A stretch of 5,840 nucleotides of DNA, taken from Thermoflexales bacterium (GTDB lineage Bacteria; Chloroflexota; Anaerolineae; B4-G1; SLSP01). The stretch is taken from positions 1-5,840 of the forward strand of contig SLSP01000444.1 in the NCBI GenBank assembly GCA_007130345.1. The letters are read 5' to 3'. Of the stretch, positions 1 through 5,742 are shown in pieces. Both the position numbers and the translations under genes were made by a program. Each line of letters begins with the position of its first letter. Position 1 is the first letter of the stretch. The notes below the pieces were generated by a model, which searched no databases, was not told the DNA's origin, and worked only from the letters and a program-made list of their open reading frames with translations.

Positions 1-216
1 CCCGGATTCTACGTCCGGGTGCTATCCCCCACCAACGGCGAGGAGTTGGCGCGCGGCTATACCGACGACCAGGGCCAGGTATCTTTCACCGTGGCGAGTG
101 TGGGGACAGTACGGGTGCTCATCCCGCTGCTCGGCTTCGACCGCCTCATAGAAGCCACGCAGCCGGAAGTGACCGTGCGCATTGCGCCGCCATCTCTACC
201 TGACGCCATCCCATAA
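1..216 (+). CDS. C-terminal end of a probable exported protein with a small beta-rich domain (5' partial)
   Basis: The reading frame is open from the first base of the window to the TAA at 214-216, so 71 C-terminal residues are seen and the start lies upstream. The visible part alternates short hydrophobic strands with turns. The stretch from GFYVRVLSP through GYTDDQGQVSFTV to GTVRVLIP has the rhythm of a carboxypeptidase-regulatory-like or prealbumin-like (CnaB-type) domain, in which a D-x-x-G-x-V/F-x-F turn is typical. It ends in a Pro-rich tail. No catalytic motif is visible. Only 14 bases separate it from the next gene, which has its own GGGAG ribosome site, so the two are probably co-transcribed and may act together at the cell surface. 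The fold call is inference from pattern alone and the function is unknown. Confidence 0.7.
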   Translation, partial: PGFYVRVLSPTNGEELARGYTDDQGQVSFTVASVGTVRVLIPLLGFDRLIEATQPEVTVRIAPPSLPDAIP

Positions 217-230
217 CTCAAGGGAGTGCT

Positions 231-1685
231 ATGAGCGAAGACCTATTCACCGCAGCGCCCGATAGTATAGAACACGAGCCAGACCTGCTCATCCCGCCCC
301 CGCCGAAGCTGGATCGGCCACGCCCGAATCAGCCCGCGCCACATCTGACCACGCCAACGCAGCAGACAGCGCCGCGCCGCGTGTCGCCGCCCACCTGGGC
401 ATTGCTGCTGATTATGCTAGGCGTCTGCCTCGTCGTCACGGTGGCTGTGGCGGCCCTCTTGCAAGCCATCCCCGCCATCATGCCCGAAAGCCTGCTCCCC
501 CAGGCCACCGGCGGCGCGGAATCGGTAGACATCGAGAAGCTGCCCACGTTCACTTCGCCGCCCACCATCCCCGCCGAGGCCAGCGTCATCCAGGAGGGCG
601 GCACGCCGCTGCAAACCGTGCTCCCTAGCCAGTTAACTATCGCTGGTGCCACCTACGCCGTGATCCCGGTGACGCCCGATCAAGGGCGATGGCCGCTCCC
701 CGCCGAGCAGTACGATGTCGCCGTCTGGATTCACGGCACCGTCATCAACTATGTGGTGGGGATGCCCTACACGCCCACCACGGAGTCGCGGCTGGCGGAA
801 CTCTCCAACAGTGACCGCATCACGATGACGCTGGATAACGGCACCACGCTGGTCTTCGGATCGCCCCAACCGCAGCGCATCGCAGCCGACGATCTCGCGC
901 CGATGCAGCAACAGCGGCCCGGCCTCACGTTGGTCATCCTGGGAAGCGCGGAGAGCACCCGCCTGGTCGTGCGCGCGCGCTATCTGCCCGAAGAGAGCTT
1001 TTCTGCCGAGAACCGCCAGCGGGTAGATGGCCTGCTTTTGGAGCAGTTGAAATCCGGTGTGACCCAGGAAGGGGACGATACCCGGTACTTTGTGGTGGAA
1101 TACCGCGTGACCAACGACACCGGCGCCGAGGTGAATCCGGCCTTCTTCGATATGGTGCTGGAGGACAAAAACGGTCAGCGTTACCAGGTCAACGATGCCG
1201 TGACGGCCAGCGGCGAGCACGGCGCGCTGCAAGCCCCCATCCCACCGGACGAGACCGTGACGGGCAGCGCGGGGTATCTGGTGCCACGCGATATGCAGCC
1301 GCCCATCACCTGGATTTTCCGCGCCGACCCGGCCTCGGCAAACGCGGCGCGTTACGTGTTGCCCTACGAGGCCCCGCAACCCCGCCCCGCGCAACCGGAT
1401 GTCGAGTTGAACTCCGCGTTTGTGGATGGCCGGCGGAACGTCATTGTCATCAACGGCGTCGTGTACAACGATGGGGAGACGGCCCTCAACGTCACGCTCG
1501 GCGATGTTGAGTTGACCTATGGAGCACGCAGCAGTTCGCTACAAGCCTCCACGCCGCTGCTGCCCTGGACGGTGGCCGGCGGCGCGCAACAGGCTTTCGA
1601 GCTTCAGTTTAGCCGGCCCGCCGACACAGACGCGGTGACGCTGGATGTTCTAGGGTTCACCTTCCAGATCGACGGGTTGCCCTGA
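231..1685 (+). CDS. Single-pass membrane protein: degenerate sortase-like domain plus DUF4352-like beta-sandwich domains
   Basis: This 484-residue protein starts at ATG 231 behind AAGGGAG (219-225), spaced 5 bases from the start. Residues 1-54 are a Pro-rich cytoplasmic tail and about 56-80 form one membrane helix (WALLLIMLGVCLVV...). Residues about 130-255 follow the order of a sortase barrel: LTIAGATYAVIPV, then WPLPAEQYDVAVW, NYVVGM, LAELSNSDRITM and GLTLVILG followed by TRLVVRARY. Active sortases have a His after the VxG step and a TLxTC motif before the Arg strand. Here Met178 and Ile236-Leu237-Gly238 occupy those places, so the domain is probably catalytically dead, although Arg residues remain (244, 248, 250). 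Residues about 280-380 resemble DUF4352 (FVVEYRVTNDTG, FFDMVLEDKNGQRY, IPPDETVTGSAGYLVP). Residues 388-484 form another beta-sandwich module (VIVINGVVYNDGETALNV). It probably acts outside the membrane as a binding or scaffold protein. The domain calls rest on motif reading. Confidence 0.85.
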   Translation: MSEDLFTAAPDSIEHEPDLLIPPPPKLDRPRPNQPAPHLTTPTQQTAPRRVSPPTWALLLIMLGVCLVVTVAVAALLQAIPAIMPESLLPQATGGAESVDIEKLPTFTSPPTIPAEASVIQEGGTPLQTVLPSQLTIAGATYAVIPVTPDQGRWPLPAEQYDVAVWIHGTVINYVVGMPYTPTTESRLAELSNSDRITMTLDNGTTLVFGSPQPQRIAADDLAPMQQQRPGLTLVILGSAESTRLVVRARYLPEESFSAENRQRVDGLLLEQLKSGVTQEGDDTRYFVVEYRVTNDTGAEVNPAFFDMVLEDKNGQRYQVNDAVTASGEHGALQAPIPPDETVTGSAGYLVPRDMQPPITWIFRADPASANAARYVLPYEAPQPRPAQPDVELNSAFVDGRRNVIVINGVVYNDGETALNVTLGDVELTYGARSSSLQASTPLLPWTVAGGAQQAFELQFSRPADTDAVTLDVLGFTFQIDGLP

Positions 1686-1698
1686 TTATGCCCCACGC

Positions 1699-1729
1699 GA
1701 CAAGCCCCGGCTACGTGCCGGGGCTTGTC
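1699..1729. terminator. Perfect 12-bp hairpin between convergent genes
   Basis: GACAAGCCCCGG (1699-1710) is exactly complementary to CCGGGGCTTGTC (1718-1729) around a 7-base loop, whose outer bases can add one more C-G pair. It lies 13 bases after the plus-strand stop at 1685 and 19 bases beyond the minus-strand stop at 1749, the expected place for a bidirectional terminator. The run of T after the plus-strand stem is short (CGTTTC), and on the minus strand there is none. Termination may therefore be weak or factor-assisted, or the stem may mainly protect the 3' ends. Confidence 0.7.
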
Positions 1730-1748
1730 CGTTTCAAGAGTCGGGGCG

Positions 1749-2525
1749 CTATTCGGCGAGCCTGACCACCACGCCGAAGCGGCCCGTCCGGCCCTGCTCC
1801 GCTCGGTGCGAGTACCAGAGATCGGTGCGGCTGGCGGTGCAGAAGCCGGAACGCTCGATCTGGCTGACGCCGGCCCGCGCCAACTGCGCGGCGACCGCGC
1901 CGGGCATATCGAGATACCAGCGGCCAGCGCGCTGCTCCGCCACGGAAGTCCCCTCCGGCAGCGTCGCGGCAATCGCCGCCACGACTTCGCGCCCCACCTC
2001 GTAGTGCTCCGGCCCAATCGCCGGCCCGATCCCGGCCCAGAGCGTGGCCGGCCGCGTGCCGAAGGCCCCCGTCATCGCCTGCACCGTCGCGGGGACGACG
2101 CCCGCCGCCACGCCGCGCCATCCGGCGTGGATTAGCCCGGCAGCGCGCTGCATGGCATCGTACAACAGCACGGGCGTGCAATCGGCGAAGCGCAGCAACA
2201 GCGCCAATCCCGGTGTCGCGGTGATGAAGGCATCGGTTTCGGCAATAACGCACCCGCCGCGCGCAGTGGATACCTGCGCGACCCGCTTCCCGTGAACCTG
2301 ATGCGGGCTGACGACCTGCTCCGGGGATAGCGCCAGGGCGTCCCATAGCCGGTGATGATTCTCGGCCACAGCCGCCGGGTCATCGCCAACGGTGCTGCCC
2401 AGATTCAGCGCGGCGAAGGGGGGCGCGCTGACGCCCCCTAGCCGGGTAACGAGCGCGTGCTCAAACGCTGGGCCTGGCCCGGCGAATCGATACCAGACCA
2501 AGCCCCGGTGTGCGATACGCTGCAT
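1749..2525 (-). CDS. pgeF: Peptidoglycan editing factor PgeF (YfiH / DUF152 laccase-domain family)
   Basis: The 258 residues match the usual length of the YfiH family (about 240-260). Family landmarks appear in order: TRLGGVSAPPFAALNLG (27-43), GDDPAAVAENHHRL (47-60), SPHQVHG (73-79), RFADCTPVLLYD (112-123), HAGWRG (133-138), GIGPAIGPEHYEVG (165-178), and GFCTASRTDLWYSHR with TGRFG near the C-terminus. The probable Cu/Zn-site residues are His78, Cys116 and His133; the 17-residue Cys-to-His spacing is as in E. coli YfiH (C107, H124). Family members have laccase-like or purine nucleoside phosphorylase activity in vitro. In E. coli PgeF keeps L-Ser from replacing L-Ala in muropeptides, acting in the cytoplasm. 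The gene is last in a three-gene operon, 7 bases after the GerW-like gene. Its ribosome site is weak (TAGG overlapping the upstream stop), which suggests translational coupling. Confidence 0.95.
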   Translation of the reverse strand: MQRIAHRGLVWYRFAGPGPAFEHALVTRLGGVSAPPFAALNLGSTVGDDPAAVAENHHRLWDALALSPEQVVSPHQVHGKRVAQVSTARGGCVIAETDAFITATPGLALLLRFADCTPVLLYDAMQRAAGLIHAGWRGVAAGVVPATVQAMTGAFGTRPATLWAGIGPAIGPEHYEVGREVVAAIAATLPEGTSVAEQRAGRWYLDMPGAVAAQLARAGVSQIERSGFCTASRTDLWYSHRAEQGRTGRFGVVVRLAE

Positions 2526-2532
2526 TGCGGGC

Positions 2533-2931
2533 CTAGCGGCGCGAGAACAACGTCTTCAGCACCACACCGAGCCAGCCCACCGTCCACGCGCCGAGCAGGA
2601 TCCCCGCCAGAGCGACCTTCTGCTCGTCCAGAATGGGCTTGATGAGCGTGCCCTCCGGCCCGACTTCGATATAGGCGATGGGACGCGCGTTCGCGCCGCC
2701 GCCGCCACCGCCGGCAGTGGCGACCTGAGCATCGTCAGCAGCGGGAGGCGTGGATTCCGGCACGAACTCTTCCACCGGGCCAAAGCCCATCCCAAAACCA
2801 TACGAGATCGCGGCGATGGGGATGATCTGGCGATCTCCCAAATCCTCTACCGGGCCAAATACACGATCCACGTTAATCGAATCGACCATTTCTTGCATCT
2901 CTGTCATCATCCTCGGATTGTCTGTCATCAT
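2533..2931 (-). CDS. GerW/YtfJ-like (Spore_YtfJ family) membrane protein
   Basis: The 132-residue protein shows the YtfJ/GerW pattern: VDRVFGPVEDLGDRQIIPIA (21-40), the aromatic-Gly stretch ISYGFGMGFG (42-51), a spacer ending in a six-Gly run (74-79), then ARPIAYIEVGPEGT (82-95). Residues about 105-126 are a hydrophobic C-terminal segment, probably a membrane anchor, followed by Arg-Arg. B. subtilis YtfJ/GerW is needed in spores for germination, but relatives occur widely in bacteria that do not sporulate, and their role is unclear. An AAGGAG site (2934-2939) lies only 2 bases from the first ATG (2931) and 5 from the next (2928), so the protein may start at Met2. Met8 and Met9 are also possible. 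The 9-base gap from the upstream gene consists almost entirely of this ribosome site. It lies between a probable paralog and pgeF, which suggests an envelope role but does not prove it. Confidence 0.85.
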   Translation of the reverse strand: MMTDNPRMMTEMQEMVDSINVDRVFGPVEDLGDRQIIPIAAISYGFGMGFGPVEEFVPESTPPAADDAQVATAGGGGGGANARPIAYIEVGPEGTLIKPILDEQKVALAGILLGAWTVGWLGVVLKTLFSRR

Positions 2932-2940
2932 CTCTCCTTG

Positions 2941-3249
2941 TTAGTCTGCTTTCCCGCGCATCAAAGCCACCAGGCCCAAAATGAGCAAGCTGACCACAGC
3001 CACACCCGCTCCGGCGGCGGCCATCATACTCAATGCGTGGGTGGTGGCGTTGGGGATTTCAATCCAGCGCGTGCCATCTGGCCCTTCTTCTACAACGGAG
3101 ATGGGGCGCAACTGCACGATCTGAAACGTGCTCTCCGGCCCGGTTTCACCCTGAATGGTACGCACTAGCACCGACGGCAACAATCGCCGCCCCGCAACTT
3201 CGATGGGGGTAGCGGCCATCACGCGAATTTTCTGCTTGGGTAATGCCAT
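2941..3249 (-). CDS. Small membrane protein, probable diverged paralog of the GerW-like protein downstream
   Basis: The start at 3249 is supported by a perfect AGGAGG (3255-3260) 5 bases upstream. The 102 residues divide into a soluble N-terminal part (1-70) and one hydrophobic helix (about 73-97, GAGVAVVSLLILGLVALM) followed by a short basic tail. The soluble part parallels the next gene. ATPIEVAGRRLLPSVLVRTIQG (13-34) lines up with GPVEDLGDRQIIPIAAISYGFG, and LRPISVVEEGPDGT (47-60) lines up with ARPIAYIEVGPEGT. The Gly-rich centre of the GerW family is missing or much shortened. It is the first gene of the operon with the GerW-like gene and pgeF, behind its own promoter. It may form a hetero-complex with the downstream protein in the membrane. 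Paralogy is read by eye from short motifs, and no function is known. Confidence 0.8.
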   Translation of the reverse strand: MALPKQKIRVMAATPIEVAGRRLLPSVLVRTIQGETGPESTFQIVQLRPISVVEEGPDGTRWIEIPNATTHALSMMAAAGAGVAVVSLLILGLVALMRGKAD

Positions 3250-3263
3250 AGTTGCCTCCTATT

Positions 3264-3285
3264 GGACACCAATCTTCAAGTGTCC
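3264..3285. promoter_or_regulatory. Operator-like inverted repeat over the minus-strand transcription start
   Basis: GGACAC (3264-3269) and GTGTCC (3280-3285) are perfect inverted half-sites, 16 bases centre to centre, with a 10-base AT-rich spacer. The predicted transcription start of the minus operon (about 3281) falls inside the upstream half-site, just after the TATAAT box. A bound dimer there would block transcription. It could instead form a weak 6-bp hairpin at the mRNA 5' end. The regulator is unknown. Confidence 0.4.
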
Positions 3286-3287
3286 CT

Positions 3288-3315
3288 ATTATAGTCCGGC
3301 CTGCTAATGAAGCAA
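3288..3315 (-). promoter_or_regulatory. Sigma-70-type promoter for the GerW-like/pgeF operon
   Basis: Read on the minus strand, TTGCTT (3315-3310) is followed by 16 bases and a perfect TATAAT (3293-3288). The -10 box matches at all six positions and the -35 box at three of six. Transcription would start near 3281, giving a leader of about 30 bases that contains the AGGAGG site before the ATG at 3249. This agrees well with the first gene of the minus-strand operon. Confidence 0.65.
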
Positions 3316-3337
3316 GAGGCGGCCTGGCGAAGTTAGC

Positions 3338-3366
3338 TTGTCACGATACAAACCTTGGAGTATCAT
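3338..3366 (+). promoter_or_regulatory. Sigma-70-type promoter for the anchored surface protein gene
   Basis: TTGTCA (3338-3343) matches TTGACA at five of six positions. TATCAT (3361-3366) matches TATAAT at five of six, with the ideal 17-base spacer. Transcription would begin near 3373 and leave a leader of about 67 bases before the ATG at 3440. In-frame start codons at 3338 (TTG) and 3371 (ATG) lie before or at the predicted transcript start, so they are unlikely to be used. It is divergent from the minus-strand promoter, with 22 bases between the two -35 boxes. Confidence 0.7.
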
Positions 3367-3439
3367 AAGGATGTATTGTCAGTATGTTGGGGAAATCCCC
3401 CTTAATCTCTGGCCCTGTAAGCCAGATGAAAGATACCCT

Positions 3440-4408
3440 ATGAAATTTACGCGCACCCAAACGATTATTTTGCTGGTCTTGGGCTTGCTGACCTTTTCTG
3501 CAATGGCGGGAATGGCCGGCATTGTCATTGTCAGCACGCTGAACCCGCCCGCGCTGCCCGCCGAGGTCACGCCTACGGCTACCGGTGTGCCACATGATCC
3601 GGCAGCGGGGCCGCCCACGTGGACGCCGACGCCCACGCCCACCATCACGCCCACGCCGCCTGGGCGCATCGAGCGGACGCCCACACCGACGAACACGCCG
3701 CGTCCCACCAACACGCCCTCCCCCACCCCGACGCCCCAACCCACGCCGACGCCGATTACGCCGCAGCTCATCAATCCCGGCTTCGATATGCTGATGACCA
3801 ACCGCATCCCCGGTTGGAAGTGGTACGCCTTCGTCAATTACCGGTCAGGTCAGGAAGCGCCGCCGGACCCGGACACATCCTTTGCCGAGCCGTTTTTCAG
3901 CGCAGCCGATGACGCCGCGCGGCAGATCAGCGGCAGCACCCTGAAAATCGAGACCGAGCGCTGGTTGCGTTTCCGGGCCTGGGTTCACCAGAGCGTGACC
4001 GTGACCGCCGGGAGCACGCTCTACTTTGAAATCCGCGCCGGGGCCTACTCGTCTCTGGATCGGCTGATCGTCAGGGCCGGGATTGATCCCACAGGGCAGG
4101 ATAACTGCCAGCAGGCGCAGTGGGGCGAGGAGATGTGGATCAACCAGGATAGTGGCATTGTCCGGCTGACCTCGCCGAGGGTTGTCGTCCCGCCCCTCCC
4201 GGTAGAGGAACTACCGGAGGAACCGCCGGAGGAACCGCCCGACGATCCGCGGGAAGAACCACCGGACGAGCCATCCGATGACGAAGAAGAGGCCCCTCCG
4301 GTAGCTAACCTGGGCCACGTGACCGTCTGCTTCTCTGCGGAACCCTCATATCCGCACGTCAATAACGCGGCATTCTTCGATGACGCGAGGCTGGTACTGG
4401 TTCCGTAA
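3440..4408 (+). CDS. Membrane-anchored surface protein with Thr-Pro linker and carbohydrate-binding-like beta-sandwich domain
   Basis: The chosen start (322 residues) begins MKFTRTQTIILLVLG, an N-terminal signal anchor with its helix at about 8-32. An in-frame extension to 3338 adds 34 residues that do not look like a leader and would precede the promoter start. No strong ribosome site is seen, only A/G-rich GATGAAAGATA. Residues 60-108 are a TPTPTP-type linker. From about 109 (QLINPGFD...IPGWKWY) to the end lies a jelly-roll, galactose-binding/CBM-like domain: FRAWVHQSVTVTAGSTLYFEI, then RAGIDPTGQDNC, and finally GHVTVCFSAEP with NNAAFFDDARLVLVP. This closing pattern is common in Chloroflexota secreted proteins. 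A Pro-Glu-Asp-rich insert (about 251-288) interrupts the domain before its last strands. The only two cysteines, Cys223 and Cys297, flank the insert and could form a disulfide. It probably binds glycans or other surface ligands; no catalytic residues are recognised. Confidence 0.85.
   Translation: MKFTRTQTIILLVLGLLTFSAMAGMAGIVIVSTLNPPALPAEVTPTATGVPHDPAAGPPTWTPTPTPTITPTPPGRIERTPTPTNTPRPTNTPSPTPTPQPTPTPITPQLINPGFDMLMTNRIPGWKWYAFVNYRSGQEAPPDPDTSFAEPFFSAADDAARQISGSTLKIETERWLRFRAWVHQSVTVTAGSTLYFEIRAGAYSSLDRLIVRAGIDPTGQDNCQQAQWGEEMWINQDSGIVRLTSPRVVVPPLPVEELPEEPPEEPPDDPREEPPDEPSDDEEEAPPVANLGHVTVCFSAEPSYPHVNNAAFFDDARLVLVP
3617..3763 (+). repeat. Thr-Pro linker coding repeat
   Basis: About 49 codons alternate ACG/ACC and CCG/CCC, with occasional Ser, Asn, Gln, Arg and Ile codons. 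They encode an extended, probably surface-exposed spacer between membrane anchor and folded domain. Such low-complexity tracts change length easily by slippage and create long false reading frames in the other frames. Confidence 0.85.
4190..4303 (+). repeat. Acidic proline-rich (PEEP/PDEP) coding repeat
   Basis: The codons encode runs such as LPEEPPEEPPDDPREEPPDEP and end in a Glu/Asp cluster (DDEEEAPP). A 12-base unit (CCGGAGGAACCG) is tandem near 4204-4229, then degenerates. The tract lies inside the beta-sandwich domain rather than at a domain edge. It probably grew by slippage and forms a negatively charged, extended loop that could bind cations or keep partners apart. Confidence 0.75.
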
Positions 4409-4429
4409 AGATTCGCTGTGCGCAGATTC

Positions 4430-4507
4430 GTCAAACGTCAAACGGCACAGAATCCAGGGTGGTATTGGTTTTGACGTTTGACGTTTCACACTTCACGTTT
4501 CACGCCG
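4430..4507. repeat. Heptamer repeats in opposite orientations, forming a 13-bp inverted repeat
   Basis: GTCAAACGTCAAA (4430-4442) is exactly complementary to TTTGACGTTTGAC (4470-4482), with 27 bases between. The right arm continues as a 7-base register from 4473: GACGTTT, GACGTTT, CACACTT, CACGTTT, CACGCCG. The left arm is two units of the same heptamer on the other strand (GTCAAAC twice). The array fills the gap between the surface protein gene and the oxidoreductase gene. It resembles the short heptamer repeats known between genes in cyanobacteria and other bacteria. The transcribed hairpin could protect or end the upstream mRNA, though no T-run follows it. Confidence 0.75.
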
Positions 4508-4564
4508 CAAAGTATCAAGCCGTTCTTATCAGCAGGTACCTCATGTGCATTTTTAAGGAGAGCT

Positions 4565-5647
4565 ATGACATCCACCACAGATACCTACGACGTGGTCGTC
4601 ATCGGTGCCGGACTGGCCGGGGCGCTGGTTGCGTACCAATTAGCCCGCGAGGGTTTCCAGGTCGCCGTGTTAGAAGCGACCGACGCGCCCGGCGGGATCG
4701 CGCGCCGGGGCGTGGGACTGGCGATTCTGGGAACGCCGGAGCCTTTTACACACCTCCAAGAGCGTCTGGGCACGGAGACTGCCGAGGTGATCTGGGCGCA
4801 CACTCAGGAGAACCTCGACCTGCTCGCCGCGACGCTGCAAGAGACCGGCCAGGAAGCGCGCCGCGTGGGGAGCCTGCGGGCCACCGATGATGACGACGTG
4901 GCGCAGCAGCTTCGGGAGAGCGCGATACTTCTCCAGCAAGCCGGGTACGACGTAGAACTGGCCGACGCTACGGTGTGGGGATACCAGGCGGCCCTGTGCG
5001 CGCTGGACGATCTGCTCTTCGACATCGAGGCGTTGATTCCGGCCCTGTTAGCACATCCCCACATCACGCTGGCCCACAGCGCCGAGGTGTACGCTATCAA
5101 GCAGCGCGCGGAGACCGGGCCGGGCGGGGCACCGTTACTCTCGATCTGGGCGCGGCACCAATACCTGATGGCCGGGGGCGTGGTGCTGGCTGGCGGCGCA
5201 CACGCGGTACAGTTGAGCCGCAGTCTGGGCAGCATCGCCCATCCGCGGCAACTCCAATCCGTCGATCTCACCACGGAGGCCGAGCTGACGGCCCCGCTGA
5301 TTCTCCATCAGGTACCGGCCATCGTCCACCAAAGCGCGGCAGGGCATTGGCGAATGGTCAGTTGGGCCTCAGAATTTGGCTCGGCATTGGAAAACCTCAC
5401 CGCAGTTGCGCGTCAGCTTTGCCCAGAGGCCCGCGTGAAGACCCGCCATTCCGGCTGGGTGGCCCAAAGTCGGGATGGATTCCCCTTTGTGGGCGCGTTG
5501 CCCGATCTGCCCGGCGTCTACACCATCAACGGCTTGGGCGCGTGGGGGATGAGTTGGGCCTTTGTCGCCGCGCAACGCTTGGTCGCGCAGATGTTGCGCG
5601 ATGAGCCGCCGGGCTTCCTGAACCTGGATCGGCTATTCGCGCATTAG
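4565..5647 (+). CDS. FAD-dependent oxidoreductase, DAO (D-amino acid oxidase-like) family
   Basis: The protein has 360 residues from ATG 4565, which follows AAGGAG (4555-4560) by 4 bases. The longer in-frame form from 4478 would run through the repeat region and place extra residues before the FAD motif. The N-terminal Rossmann motif DVVVIGAGLAGALVAYQLAREGFQVAVLEA (9-38) has GxGxxG and the acidic Glu37 that binds the FAD ribose. APGGIARRG follows, as in DAO enzymes. The C-terminus has DGFPFVGALPDLPGVYTINGLGAWGMSWAF (304-333), the second FAD contact region, where a Gly-rich G-x-G-x-x-G run is usual. Length and layout fit glycine oxidase/ThiO-like or DadA-like oxidoreductases acting on an amine in the cytoplasm. 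The substrate cannot be told from sequence. No thiamin or amino-acid genes are adjacent. No convincing promoter was found between the heptamers and the start. Confidence 0.9.
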   Translation: MTSTTDTYDVVVIGAGLAGALVAYQLAREGFQVAVLEATDAPGGIARRGVGLAILGTPEPFTHLQERLGTETAEVIWAHTQENLDLLAATLQETGQEARRVGSLRATDDDDVAQQLRESAILLQQAGYDVELADATVWGYQAALCALDDLLFDIEALIPALLAHPHITLAHSAEVYAIKQRAETGPGGAPLLSIWARHQYLMAGGVVLAGGAHAVQLSRSLGSIAHPRQLQSVDLTTEAELTAPLILHQVPAIVHQSAAGHWRMVSWASEFGSALENLTAVARQLCPEARVKTRHSGWVAQSRDGFPFVGALPDLPGVYTINGLGAWGMSWAFVAAQRLVAQMLRDEPPGFLNLDRLFAH

Positions 5648-5665
5648 CGCGTGGCCCACCCGGAA

Positions 5666-5694
5666 TTTTCATTCGCTTTGAGCTATGGTATACT
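5666..5694 (+). promoter_or_regulatory. Extended -10 promoter with no protein gene behind it in the window
   Basis: TTTTCA (5666-5671) matches the -35 consensus at four of six positions. After 17 bases comes TATACT (5689-5694), a five-of-six -10 box preceded by TGG, the extended -10 element. Transcription would start near 5701 and run into the hairpin-rich element at 5743-5840. No reading frame of useful size follows before the window ends, so the transcript is a leader or a non-coding RNA. Confidence 0.55.
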
Positions 5695-5742
5695 CATAAT
5701 CATTCTGTCGTTTGCCTAACTAGTACAGCGCGGCATAAATAA

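Noticed and set aside
633..1394. A 253-residue open frame on the minus strand opposite the sortase-like gene
   Set aside because: Its translation has no recognisable motif. The plus-strand frame has a ribosome site, a membrane helix and coherent domains, so this is a GC-rich shadow.
1711..2346. A 211-residue minus-strand frame overlapping pgeF
   Set aside because: It is Arg/Gly/Ala-rich shadow coding in another frame of pgeF, whose family motifs are unambiguous.
2392..3168. A 258-residue plus-strand frame across the GerW-like genes
   Set aside because: The opposite strand carries two genes with strong ribosome sites and recognisable motifs. This frame is His/Arg-rich with no domain pattern.
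4430..4507. CRISPR-like array
   Set aside because: The units are only 7 bases, contiguous and degenerate, without unique spacers of CRISPR size or cas genes.
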